Shown here piece by piece: positions 57,107 to 64,000 of a DNA stretch of 64,000 nt. The notes beneath the pieces were generated by a model. The model made no database searches, was not told the origin of the DNA, and saw nothing but the letters and a program-made list of their open reading frames with translations. The translations under genes and the position numbers were made by a program. Origin of the DNA: Parvibaculum sp045863935 (lineage in GTDB: Bacteria > Pseudomonadota > Alphaproteobacteria > Parvibaculales > Parvibaculaceae); the NCBI RefSeq assembly GCF_045863935.1, contig NZ_BTVP01000012.1, positions 1 to 64,000 of the forward strand, read 5' to 3'. The first letter of the stretch is position 1, and every line of letters starts with the position of its first letter.

Positions 57107-60100
57107 TTGAACTCGATACTGACCTATATCGCCGGGCTGCTGGTCGTTCTGCTCTTTGCGGCTCTGGTGGGTCCGAGTCTCGTTGACTGGAACCAGTTCC
57201 GCGAAGAGATCGAAGCGCAGGCAAGCGAGGCGGCGGGACGGCCCGTGAGCATCGATGGCGATATCCGCTTTCGTATTCTGCCGGCGCCGCATCTGACGCT
57301 TGGCAAGATCAAGGTGGGCCAGAACCCCGAAGCGGATTCGCTTCCCTCCGATCTGAACTTCGTCACTTTCGCCGAGATCGATGGAGAGGTTGCGCTGGCG
57401 CCGCTTCTCAGCGGCGATATCGAAATCACCAGCGTTCGTATCGTCGAACCGGAGTTCAACCTGGAAGTGCTTCCGGACGGTTCGGGAAACTGGCGCGGCA
57501 TAACACTCGGCGAACGCATGCCTGAAGAAGGAATGTTTTCGCTCGCGTCCATCAGCCTAGAAAAAGCGAGCTTCGTCAACGGCACGGTGAACTATCGCAA
57601 TCGGCTGAACGGGCGGAGATGGAAGGCCAAAGATGTGAGCGGAGAGGTCGTTGCGACGTCGCTGCTCGGCCCGCTCCGGTCGGAATTGACCGCGACAGTC
57701 GATGGAATTCCGGTAGCGGTCCGCATTGGGCTGGGAAGCTTTGCCGCCCAGAAGGCATTTCGCGTCACGACGGAAGTCGATTTTCAGGGTCGGCCCCTGA
57801 CCTTTCTCTTCTCGGGCGTTGCCACGGAGTTCTCGCTCGCCGCACGGCTCGACGGGAATGCACGATTCGATTTCGCAGATGGTTCGGAGAAGACTGGCGC
57901 GATGCGCGCCGATGCGGGCATGGTGATCGATGCGCGGCAGGCAACGCTTCGAAACGTGGCGATCGCGATGGGCGGCACGACACTTGGCGGGTCAGCGGAA
58001 GTCAGTTGGGAGCGCGATCCTGTTTTCTCGGCACGGTTTTCCTCCGAGAGCTTCACGCTCGATCCGTTGCTCGACCGGATAGAGCAGGGCGGGGACGAAA
58101 CGGAGAAATCCGCCATCGAGCGCTTGCTGCCGGTCTCCCTGCCCGCGAACGCGGAAGGCGATGTCAGCGTCGAAACGGGTGTACTGCGTCTGCGGGGGTC
58201 GATCGTTCGCGATGCGAAGCTCGCGTTCTCGCTCGCTGGAGGCGTTGTCACGGTCGAAGAGGCGAGCGGTACGATTGGCGGACCGACGAGTATTTCTGTG
58301 CGTGGCGCGCTTCGGCCGGACGACGAGAGCCTTCGCTTCGAAGGGGAGGCGAGTCTTGCAAGTGCCAATCTTCGCGGGCTGCGGCAATGGATTGCCGAGT
58401 CCCGAGGGCAGGAGCACGACGAAACAGCGGGTGCTGTACGCGGATATCCCTTCGCCGCGCGCGCGGCGCTTCATCTGGCGCCAGGCGAATATGAAATCTC
58501 GGAGATAGAAGCGGTTCATGCGAAAGATCTGTCTGCGCCGCAGCTTCGAGGCAACGTCTCCTATCGCAGCGGCGGGGCGCGTCCGGCGATCACAGCAACA
58601 CTCGAAGCCGGCAGCTTCAACGTGGATCCGCTTCTTGACCTTCTTCCTGAAGACAGCGATCCCTTCGCCTTTCTCGACGCGCATGACGTTGCGCTCAACC
58701 TGAAAGCGGAGCAGCTCGACATCTTTGGGCAAAGCTTCCGGCAGGTCGAAACGGAGATGTCGCTCGATGCGGGCAAACTCACCGTCGCGGACCTGAAGAT
58801 CGGCGACGCGGCCGGCGCGCGCCTCACGTTCGGCGGTGAACTGACGGGGGTCACGACAGGCAAGCGGGAAGATGTGAGAGGTGCCTTCACAAGCACCATT
58901 GAGGCGGAACGTTTCGGCGGCCTGCTGGAAGCGGGCGGCATCGATGTGCCCGATGTGGAGGGCCCCGTAAGTCTCGTGGTAACCGGCGCTTCCGGCGAAG
59001 CCGATGACAGCATGTCGCGCGTCGACACGCTCACCCTCAAGGGGGCCATCCGGGGAAGCCGCGTCGACGGCGTGCTGAAGCGTCTTCACGAAGGCGATGA
59101 CGGTATCGACAAGGTTGAGATGATCGGCAATGCCGTGAACGAGGAAGGCCGCATCCTGCTGGAGCAGCTTGGTCTTTCGCCGCGAGAGGGGCTCGCGGGC
59201 TCGGGCGCTGTTTCGGTGAAGCTTAGCGGCGCGCAGGACGAATTCGAGACGAATTTCCGGGTGAATGTCGACGGCACGACACTCGCCGCACGGGGCAAGG
59301 TTCGCGATCCTTTCGAGGCGCTGAAGTTCGAGGGGCGGGCGGAAATAGCGGCCTCCGGCGTCATGCATGTGCTTGGTTCTTTCGGTGCGCCCGGGGTGCT
59401 TGCCGACTGGGCCAGTGCACAGGCGGCTGGCCCGGGATTCGTCTTTTCCTCGAACGTGGTCTGGGACAAGACGAGCCTGACACTGGACGGATTTGAGGGC
59501 GTGGCAGGAAGCTTCCGTGTTTCGGGCGACGCAATCTGGCGGGCAGGTGAAGGCGACAAGCTGCCGGTCCTCACGGGCACGTTCGAGAGCAATGCCGTCG
59601 ATCTCACGCCGCTTGTCGAAGTTTCGGCGGCGGAGGAGGGCGTCTGGCCCGCGCGCGCGCTCGATTGGTCGCCTCTTGGTGCCTTCGACGCAGATGCGGA
59701 CCTGAAGCTCGGCCGCCTGTCGCTCGGTTCGCTCTCCGTTTCGAACGTCACGACCCATGTCTCCGTGTCGCATGGTGTGCTTACCGCCTCTCCCTTCGCC
59801 GGTGAATTCGCCGACGGGCGAATATCCGCGGGAGCGAGGATCGAAGGCGGCGACGGCGAGCCGGGGGTGGGTATCACCGTCCTCGTGGAGGAAGCGAGTC
59901 TTGGCAAGGCTTTCTCTCAGGCCTTCGGCGCATCGCCCGGAAGCGGCCGGCTCTCTCTCAATGCGCAACTGCAGGGACAGGGCCGAAGCTGGCTTGCTCT
60001 GGTGTCCTCGGCGGACGGCATCGGCAAATTCGACGTTATGGATGCCGCGTTCCGCCCGTTCGATCTCGAAAGCTTCAGCGAGGGGCTTGCCGAAATTCAG

Positions 60101-60544
60101 ACCATCGACGCGTTCCCGGCGCTTGTGTCTGGGAGGCTGTGGCAGGCGGAAACGCCGGCGCGCGGCATTGGCGGCGATTTCGTGCTGGAAGAAGGGGCAA
60201 TGAGTTTCGCCGACAGCGAGATCGAGCTTGACGGTGGAATGGCGAAGATCAACGCGGCTTACGACCTCACGCGTCTCTCCTCCAAAGCGGATATGACCGT
60301 CGCGCCCGCATTGCCGGAAGGCGCACCTTCTTTCAGGATCGTTGCGCGGGGCAAGGCAGGTTCGATGGAGGTCGAAGCTGACACGAATGCGCTTCAGGAC
60401 TTCGTTGCGAAGCGCATTCTGACGCAAAGCCTGGAGGAAACAGGTGCCGAGGTGCCTGAGGAATTGCGTGACCTGATGGAACTGCCGCCATCCGGCGACG
60501 GCAAAGTCGCTACGCCCCTGCCGCGCCCCTCGGTTGCGAACTGA
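57107..60544 (+). CDS. AsmA-family protein, large periplasmic protein
   Basis: 1145 residues from a TTG with GGAGAG 5 bases upstream; a GTG at 57038 would add 23 residues before the membrane segment and is less likely. One N-terminal membrane span (ILTYIAGLLVVLLFAALVGPSLV) is followed by the AsmA start block DWNQFREEIEAQASEAAGRPVSIDGDIRFRILPAPHLTLGKIKV. The rest is a long beta-rich repetitive region, ending in a proline-rich tail. AsmA-like proteins such as TamB and YhdP are bridge-like lipid carriers between the inner and outer membrane. That role is inferred by family. Confidence 0.85.
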   Translation: MNSILTYIAGLLVVLLFAALVGPSLVDWNQFREEIEAQASEAAGRPVSIDGDIRFRILPAPHLTLGKIKVGQNPEADSLPSDLNFVTFAEIDGEVALAPLLSGDIEITSVRIVEPEFNLEVLPDGSGNWRGITLGERMPEEGMFSLASISLEKASFVNGTVNYRNRLNGRRWKAKDVSGEVVATSLLGPLRSELTATVDGIPVAVRIGLGSFAAQKAFRVTTEVDFQGRPLTFLFSGVATEFSLAARLDGNARFDFADGSEKTGAMRADAGMVIDARQATLRNVAIAMGGTTLGGSAEVSWERDPVFSARFSSESFTLDPLLDRIEQGGDETEKSAIERLLPVSLPANAEGDVSVETGVLRLRGSIVRDAKLAFSLAGGVVTVEEASGTIGGPTSISVRGALRPDDESLRFEGEASLASANLRGLRQWIAESRGQEHDETAGAVRGYPFAARAALHLAPGEYEISEIEAVHAKDLSAPQLRGNVSYRSGGARPAITATLEAGSFNVDPLLDLLPEDSDPFAFLDAHDVALNLKAEQLDIFGQSFRQVETEMSLDAGKLTVADLKIGDAAGARLTFGGELTGVTTGKREDVRGAFTSTIEAERFGGLLEAGGIDVPDVEGPVSLVVTGASGEADDSMSRVDTLTLKGAIRGSRVDGVLKRLHEGDDGIDKVEMIGNAVNEEGRILLEQLGLSPREGLAGSGAVSVKLSGAQDEFETNFRVNVDGTTLAARGKVRDPFEALKFEGRAEIAASGVMHVLGSFGAPGVLADWASAQAAGPGFVFSSNVVWDKTSLTLDGFEGVAGSFRVSGDAIWRAGEGDKLPVLTGTFESNAVDLTPLVEVSAAEEGVWPARALDWSPLGAFDADADLKLGRLSLGSLSVSNVTTHVSVSHGVLTASPFAGEFADGRISAGARIEGGDGEPGVGITVLVEEASLGKAFSQAFGASPGSGRLSLNAQLQGQGRSWLALVSSADGIGKFDVMDAAFRPFDLESFSEGLAEIQTIDAFPALVSGRLWQAETPARGIGGDFVLEEGAMSFADSEIELDGGMAKINAAYDLTRLSSKADMTVAPALPEGAPSFRIVARGKAGSMEVEADTNALQDFVAKRILTQSLEETGAEVPEELRDLMELPPSGDGKVATPLPRPSVAN

Positions 60545-60548
60545 CGCG

Positions 60549-60818
60549 TCAGCGTTCTGCGTCGCAGGTTTCGCCCCGGTTCTTCACGGCTTCCAGCACA
60601 TAGACGCGAATGGCAGAGGAGAGACTGCCCCTGCCGTCGCGCGCCGTGTCGATCCGGCGCACCAGCTCGTTCACCGATGTCTTTTCGGAGCAGGCAAGTT
60701 CCTTCAGCGTGTCCCAGAAGGGAGGTTCGAGCGAAATGCTGGTGCGATGACCGGCGATGGTCACCGAGCGCTTGACTTCGTTTGTTCCTCCGTCGCCGTC
60801 CATCTGGTTCTCCGGCAT
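60549..60818 (-). CDS. Ribbon-helix-helix domain protein
   Basis: 89 residues. The core KRSVTIAGHRTSISLEPPFWDTLKELACSEKTSVNELVRRIDTARDGRGSLSSAIRVYVLEAVKN is the ribbon-helix-helix_4 family of alphaproteobacteria. A DNA-binding or antitoxin-like role is possible, but no toxin gene is adjacent. Its ATG overlaps the fumC TAA by one base (TAATG), so it is translated with fumC. It ends 5 bases from the AsmA-like gene. Confidence 0.85.
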   Translation of the reverse strand: MPENQMDGDGGTNEVKRSVTIAGHRTSISLEPPFWDTLKELACSEKTSVNELVRRIDTARDGRGSLSSAIRVYVLEAVKNRGETCDAER

Positions 60819-62209
60819 TACTCCGGCGCGATCATCTTTTCGGGCCGAACGACCTCGTCGAATTCCTCATCCGTCACATAGCCGCCGCCGACCGCTTCCT
60901 CGCGCAGCGTCGTACCATTCTTGTGCGCGGTCTTGGCGATCTTCGCGGCGTTGTCGTAGCCGATCTTCGGTGCAAGCGCGGTCACGAGCATCAGCGAGCG
61001 TTCGAGCGCCGCCTTGATGTTGTCCTCGCGCGGTTCGATGCCCACGACGCAATTGTCGGTGAAGCTTACCGCCGCATCGGCCATGAGGCGCACCGACTGC
61101 AGGAAGTTGTAGGCCATGACGGGATTGTAGACGTTCAACTCGAAGTGGCCTTGCGAACCGGCGAAAGTGAGGGCGGCGTGATTGCCGAAAATCTGCACGC
61201 AGACCTGCGTCAGCGCTTCGCACTGGGTCGGGTTCACCTTGCCCGGCATGATCGAGGAACCGGGTTCGTTTTCCGGCAGCGACAATTCGCCGAGGCCCGA
61301 GCGCGGGCCCGAACCGAGGAGGCGGATGTCGTTGGCGATCTTGAAGAGCGAGGCAGCGACCGTGTTGATCGCACCATGGCTGAAGACCATCGCGTCATGG
61401 GCGGCGAGCGCTTCGAACTTGTTGGGCGCGGTCTTGAAAGGAAGCTGGGTGATGGAAGCGATCTTCTCTGCGACCTTCTCGGCGAAGCCGATCGGCGCGT
61501 TGAGGCCGGTGCCCACGGCGGTACCACCTTGAGCCAGTTCCATCAGCTTCGGCAGCGTCTGCTCGATGCGGGCGATGCCGTTCTCGACCTGAGCCGTGTA
61601 GCCCGAGAATTCCTGGCCAAGCGTCAGCGGCGTTGCGTCCTGCGTATGCGTGCGGCCGATCTTGATGATGTGGTTCCAGGCCTGCGCCTTGTCGTTCAGC
61701 GCGTTGCGAAGCTTCTGTAGCGCCGGGAGGAGGCGGTGATTGATCTCCTCCGCGCAGGCGACATGCATGGCCGTCGGGTAGGTGTCGTTCGACGACTGGC
61801 TCATGTTGACGTGATCGTTCGGGTGAACGGGCTTCTTGGAGCCCATTTCGCCGCCGAGGATTTCAATGGCGCGGTTCGAGATCACCTCGTTCGCGTTCAT
61901 GTTGGACTGAGTGCCCGAACCCGTCTGCCAGACGACGAGAGGGAAGTGCTCGTCGAGCTTGCCCTCGATCACTTCCTGCGCGGCTTGGACGACCGCCTTG
62001 CCGATTTGAGGGTCGAGGCGGCCAAGTTCCATGTTCGCTTCCGCCGCGGCACGCTTGACGATGCCGAGCGCGCGGACGACAGGGAGGGGCTGCCTCTCCC
62101 AACCGATCCTGAAGTTACCGCGCGAACGCTCGGCCTGCGCGCCCCAGTACTTGTCCGATGCCACCTCGATGGGGCCGAATGTATCGGTTTCGGTGCGGGT
62201 CTTGGTCAT
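60818..62209 (-). CDS. fumC: Class II fumarate hydratase
   Basis: 463 residues from the ATG at 62209, with GGAG 9 bases upstream; a TTG at 62227 is less likely. Fumarase/aspartase fold: QTGSGTQSNMNANEVISNRA, HPNDHVNMSQSSNDTYPTAMHVA, GRTHTQDATPLTLGQEF and the signature GSSIMPGKVNPTQCEA at about 318. It interconverts fumarate and malate in the TCA cycle without an iron-sulfur cluster. Followed in the same run by the ribbon-helix-helix gene. Confidence 0.95.
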   Translation of the reverse strand: MTKTRTETDTFGPIEVASDKYWGAQAERSRGNFRIGWERQPLPVVRALGIVKRAAAEANMELGRLDPQIGKAVVQAAQEVIEGKLDEHFPLVVWQTGSGTQSNMNANEVISNRAIEILGGEMGSKKPVHPNDHVNMSQSSNDTYPTAMHVACAEEINHRLLPALQKLRNALNDKAQAWNHIIKIGRTHTQDATPLTLGQEFSGYTAQVENGIARIEQTLPKLMELAQGGTAVGTGLNAPIGFAEKVAEKIASITQLPFKTAPNKFEALAAHDAMVFSHGAINTVAASLFKIANDIRLLGSGPRSGLGELSLPENEPGSSIMPGKVNPTQCEALTQVCVQIFGNHAALTFAGSQGHFELNVYNPVMAYNFLQSVRLMADAAVSFTDNCVVGIEPREDNIKAALERSLMLVTALAPKIGYDNAAKIAKTAHKNGTTLREEAVGGGYVTDEEFDEVVRPEKMIAPE

Positions 62210-62313
62210 GGTCAGGCGCTCCAGCAAGGCATGCCGCCGCGGGTCCGGCGGAGAAATTCGATGGGCGCTGATTTAGCATGCGGGGCCCTCGGACGCCAAG
62301 GCGCGGCGGGAGC

Positions 62314-62781
62314 CTACTTCTTGCGGAAGGCGTCGAGGCTCACGACCTCGCCGGAAGCATCGGTAGCCGGTTCTTCCGGTTTTGAGGCCTCGGTCGCCGG
62401 TTCCTCCACAGTGCCGCCGCCAATGCCTTCGACCTGGAACTGGAGGCCGAACTGGACGCTTGGATCGAAGAAGCCTTGGACCGCGGAAAAGGGAACGACG
62501 AGGTGCTCCGGGACCTTGTTGAAGGTGAGGTCGACCGAGAAGCGCTCTTCGTTCACTTCGAGATTCCAGAACTGGTGCTGAAGGACGATCGTCATTTCTT
62601 CCGGATATTGCTTGCGCAGCTTTTCGGAAATTTCGACGCCTGGCGCGTTCGAACGGAAGGAAATGTAGAAGTGATGCTCGCCGGGCAGGCCCTGATCGCG
62701 AGCGATCCTCAGCGCGCGGCGCACGACGCCTCGCAGCGCATCCTGCGCCAGCATGTCGTATCGCATCAGGTCTTCGGTCAA
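62314..62781 (-). CDS. sspB: SspB, ClpXP adaptor for SsrA-tagged proteins
   Basis: 155 residues from a TTG with GGAG 7 bases upstream. The alphaproteobacterial SspB pattern begins EDLMRYDMLAQDALRGVVRRAL, so residues before the ATG at 62766 belong to the family and the TTG is favoured. The SsrA-binding core includes GEHHFYISFRSNAPGVEISEKLRKQYPEEMTIVLQHQFWNLEVNEERFSVDLTFNKVPEHLVVPFSAV. After a Pro/Glu/Ala linker it ends VVSLDAFRKK, the expected ClpX-binding tail. The tmRNA gene lies about 190 bases upstream on the same strand. Confidence 0.93.
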   Translation of the reverse strand: MTEDLMRYDMLAQDALRGVVRRALRIARDQGLPGEHHFYISFRSNAPGVEISEKLRKQYPEEMTIVLQHQFWNLEVNEERFSVDLTFNKVPEHLVVPFSAVQGFFDPSVQFGLQFQVEGIGGGTVEEPATEASKPEEPATDASGEVVSLDAFRKK

Positions 62782-62928
62782 TTCACGCTCCGTTGAAGCC
62801 GAGTCGTTTCATTCAAAACGATTCAATCAGCGTTTGGCCGCCAAATCCAGATGAAGGCGACGCCTGACGGCGCTTGCGCCCCGGAATCTTGCCTTTGTGG
62901 CGCGGACGACGCAGCCGGACCGGCATGT

Positions 62929-62973
62929 GAAGAAGAAAAGGGAAAGTGGGGGCTTCTGTTGCCAGGTGCCCCC
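62929..62973 (-). terminator. Terminator of the tmRNA gene
   Basis: On the minus strand GGGGGC (62968-62973) and GCCCCC (62948-62953) form a stem followed by a T-rich run (the complement of 62929-62946, reading TTTCCCTTTTCTTCTTC). It separates ssrA from sspB. Confidence 0.7.
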
Positions 62974-62974
62974 G

Positions 62975-63285
62975 AACCCCGCCTTACCCGGCTAAGGGCA
63001 AGGGCTTCAATCGAGGTTGTCGCACTGCTTACGCAGCGAGACGTGCCTCAGCATAGTTGTCGTTGGCAACTATAAAACGGCCCGATGACGGCGGAACCAT
63101 GCCGGGCAAAAAAACTGTCTTTACACCCTCGTCGATCCTGTTTCGCCCCCAGGAACCCTGCCGCGCCGGTTTTTGACGCTTACAGGGGAAATATGGTGGA
63201 GGCGCCGGGTACCGCCCCCGGGTCCGAATGGCTTATTTCACAGTCCGTTTATCGCCATAGCCGAACGGGAGAACCCGCCGGCAGT
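62975..63285 (-). ncRNA. ssrA: tmRNA, circularly permuted two-piece form
   Basis: Read on the minus strand, the acceptor piece comes first and ends GGCGCCTCCACCA (CCA at 63196-63194). A spacer of about 43 bases follows, then the coding piece starts GGGGGCGAAACAGGATCGACG at 63150. Acceptor stem GGGGGCG pairs with CGCCTCC over 7 bp with one G-U. The tag frame (63067-63029) encodes ANDNYAEARLAA then TAA. tmRNA rescues stalled ribosomes and tags proteins for ClpXP. Ends are approximate. Confidence 0.93.
63029..63067 (-). other. SsrA proteolysis-tag reading frame
   Basis: Twelve codons from the resume codon GCC (Ala) to a TAA inside the tmRNA coding piece: A-N-D-N-Y-A-E-A-R-L-A-A. ANDNY and the LAA end match the alphaproteobacterial tag; ClpX recognises the LAA end and SspB the upstream part. 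Confidence 0.92.
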
Positions 63286-63335
63286 TGTAATATAGGGCGG
63301 AAAATCCTTATTTGAAGTCTAATCGGCAGCCTATT

Positions 63336-64000
63336 TCAGCCCTTCGGCAAGTTCTCGCGGAAGAACCGGATCGCGTTTCCGCCCATGACCTTCCCGATTT
63401 CCTCGTCCGTGAAGCCCGCGTCCCGCATGCCGGCCGTGAGTACGGCGAGCTCGGAGGTATCGAACGCCACGGGCACGGCGCCGTCGTAATCCGAGCCGAG
63501 TGCGACGTGGTCGACGCCCAGAAAGTCCACCGCGTAGCGGATCGACTTCACCACGGCGGCCGGGGACGTGCCGCAGGCCGCGCCCTCCCAATAGCCTATG
63601 CCGACAAGGCCGCCTGCCTGTGCGATCCGCTTCATCAGCGCGTCTTCGAGGTTGCGGGGGCTGTCGCAGGCGCCATGGATGCCGGTATGCGAGACGATGA
63701 CGGGCCGCGTCGCCATGTCGAGCGTGTCGCGCACCACGGCGGGTGAGGCATGGGCAAGGTCGATGATAACGCCGAGCCGCTCCATCTCGCGAACGGCCTC
63801 GCGGCCGAAATCCGTCAGCCCGTCGCCCGAGAGTCCGTGCAGCGAACCGCCGAGCTCGTTGTCGAAGAAGTGGGTGATGCCCATCATGCGGTACCCGGCC
63901 TCGTAAAGGCGCTCGACATTTTCAAGCTTTCCTTCAAGGGGGTGGGCGCCCTCGATGGCGAGAAGGCCGCCCACGGGCCGGGAGCCGCCGTTTCGGCGTT
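63336..64000 (-). CDS. Membrane dipeptidase (peptidase family M19), C-terminal part
   Basis: Partial: 221 codons are visible and the frame continues past base 64000 (it reads RRNGGSRPVGGLLAIEGAHPLEGKL at the edge). M19 features: IEGAHPL with a zinc-ligand Glu region, GYRMMGITHFFDNELGGSLHGLSGDGLTDFG, VIIDLAHASPAVVRDTL, PVIVSHTGIHGACDSPRNLEDALM and DHVALGSDYDGAVPVAFDTSELA near the end. It is a zinc dipeptidase of the renal-dipeptidase type. The N-terminus and any signal peptide lie outside the window. Confidence 0.9.
   Translation of the reverse strand, partial: RRNGGSRPVGGLLAIEGAHPLEGKLENVERLYEAGYRMMGITHFFDNELGGSLHGLSGDGLTDFGREAVREMERLGVIIDLAHASPAVVRDTLDMATRPVIVSHTGIHGACDSPRNLEDALMKRIAQAGGLVGIGYWEGAACGTSPAAVVKSIRYAVDFLGVDHVALGSDYDGAVPVAFDTSELAVLTAGMRDAGFTDEEIGKVMGGNAIRFFRENLPKG

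Noticed and set aside
60549..60818. Ribbon-helix-helix gene as an antitoxin of a toxin-antitoxin pair
   Set aside because: No toxin-sized partner is adjacent; it is coupled to fumC, and this family is a stable core gene in alphaproteobacteria.
63194..63240. tRNA-like T-arm and CCA end that could suggest a tRNA gene
   Set aside because: There is no anticodon arm or D-arm in place; the acceptor stem pairs with the 5' end of the tmRNA coding piece and a tag frame follows.

Overview
The window is high-GC alphaproteobacterial chromosome. Independent signs of the class are a circularly permuted (two-piece) tmRNA gene with a tag ending LAA, an alphaproteobacterial-type SspB, a full CtrA box (TTAA-N7-TTAA) upstream of the division cluster, a methionine synthase split into two genes, a DUF4169 protein, a ribbon-helix-helix_4 protein, and an FtsZ with a long linker ending in EIPTFLRRQAN. 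A Parvibaculum-like member of the Hyphomicrobiales/Rhizobiales would fit, but the genus is a guess from memory of gene content. No prophage, insertion sequence, tRNA or CRISPR was seen. Almost everything is core chromosome.

Layout. 1-446: start of an MlaA/VacJ-type gene running off the left edge. 447-6522: a methionine/SAM-cycle locus made of an ArsR-methyltransferase fusion (SahR-like), metF, the homocysteine half of methionine synthase and the folate/cobalamin half. 6526-13573: an HxlR regulator divergent from a carboxymuconolactone-decarboxylase-like gene with a shared palindrome, a possible 26-residue membrane peptide, a quinone-oxidoreductase-like gene, a fused 5-oxoprolinase and an exported protein of unknown function. 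13651-17372: a DjlA-like co-chaperone, a DMT transporter, a peptidoglycan amidase and a second MDR oxidoreductase. 17478-17844: RNase P RNA.

17976-43263 is a nearly unbroken division and cell-wall (dcw) cluster: mraZ-rsmH-ftsL-ftsI-murE-murF-mraY-murD-ftsW-murG-murC-murB-ddl-ftsQ-ftsA-(49-codon ORF)-ftsZ, then lpxC, bamD, recN and ligA. Most junctions overlap by 1-4 bases, which implies translational coupling. The MurE DDNPR motif predicts meso-diaminopimelate peptidoglycan. Upstream lie a CtrA box and five CCC triplets at exact 10-bp spacing that look like an MraZ operator. Strong hairpins follow ftsZ and lpxC.

43260-48537 (minus): Xaa-Pro aminopeptidase, prmA and a UvrD/PcrA helicase. 48733-52793: a CLC chloride channel, a thioesterase and a D-lactate-dehydrogenase-like flavoprotein, separated by palindromic intergenic elements. 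52963-56525 (minus): a TetR-regulated ABC-2 export cassette with a perfect 26-bp operator. 56726-60818: DUF4169, a 1145-residue AsmA-like protein and a ribbon-helix-helix protein joined to fumC. 62314-63285 (minus): sspB next to ssrA, so the gene for the SsrA-tag adaptor sits beside the gene for the tag RNA. 63336-64000: an M19 dipeptidase running off the right edge.

The most unusual non-coding signals are three arrays of three 11-bp direct repeats (TGACATTTCRA type) at 14489, 14626 and 52908 that have Pho-box geometry, three palindromic elements at 46073, 50546 and 51265, and a coupled small ORF that exactly fills the ftsA-ftsZ gap. No clearly undescribed multi-gene system was found.
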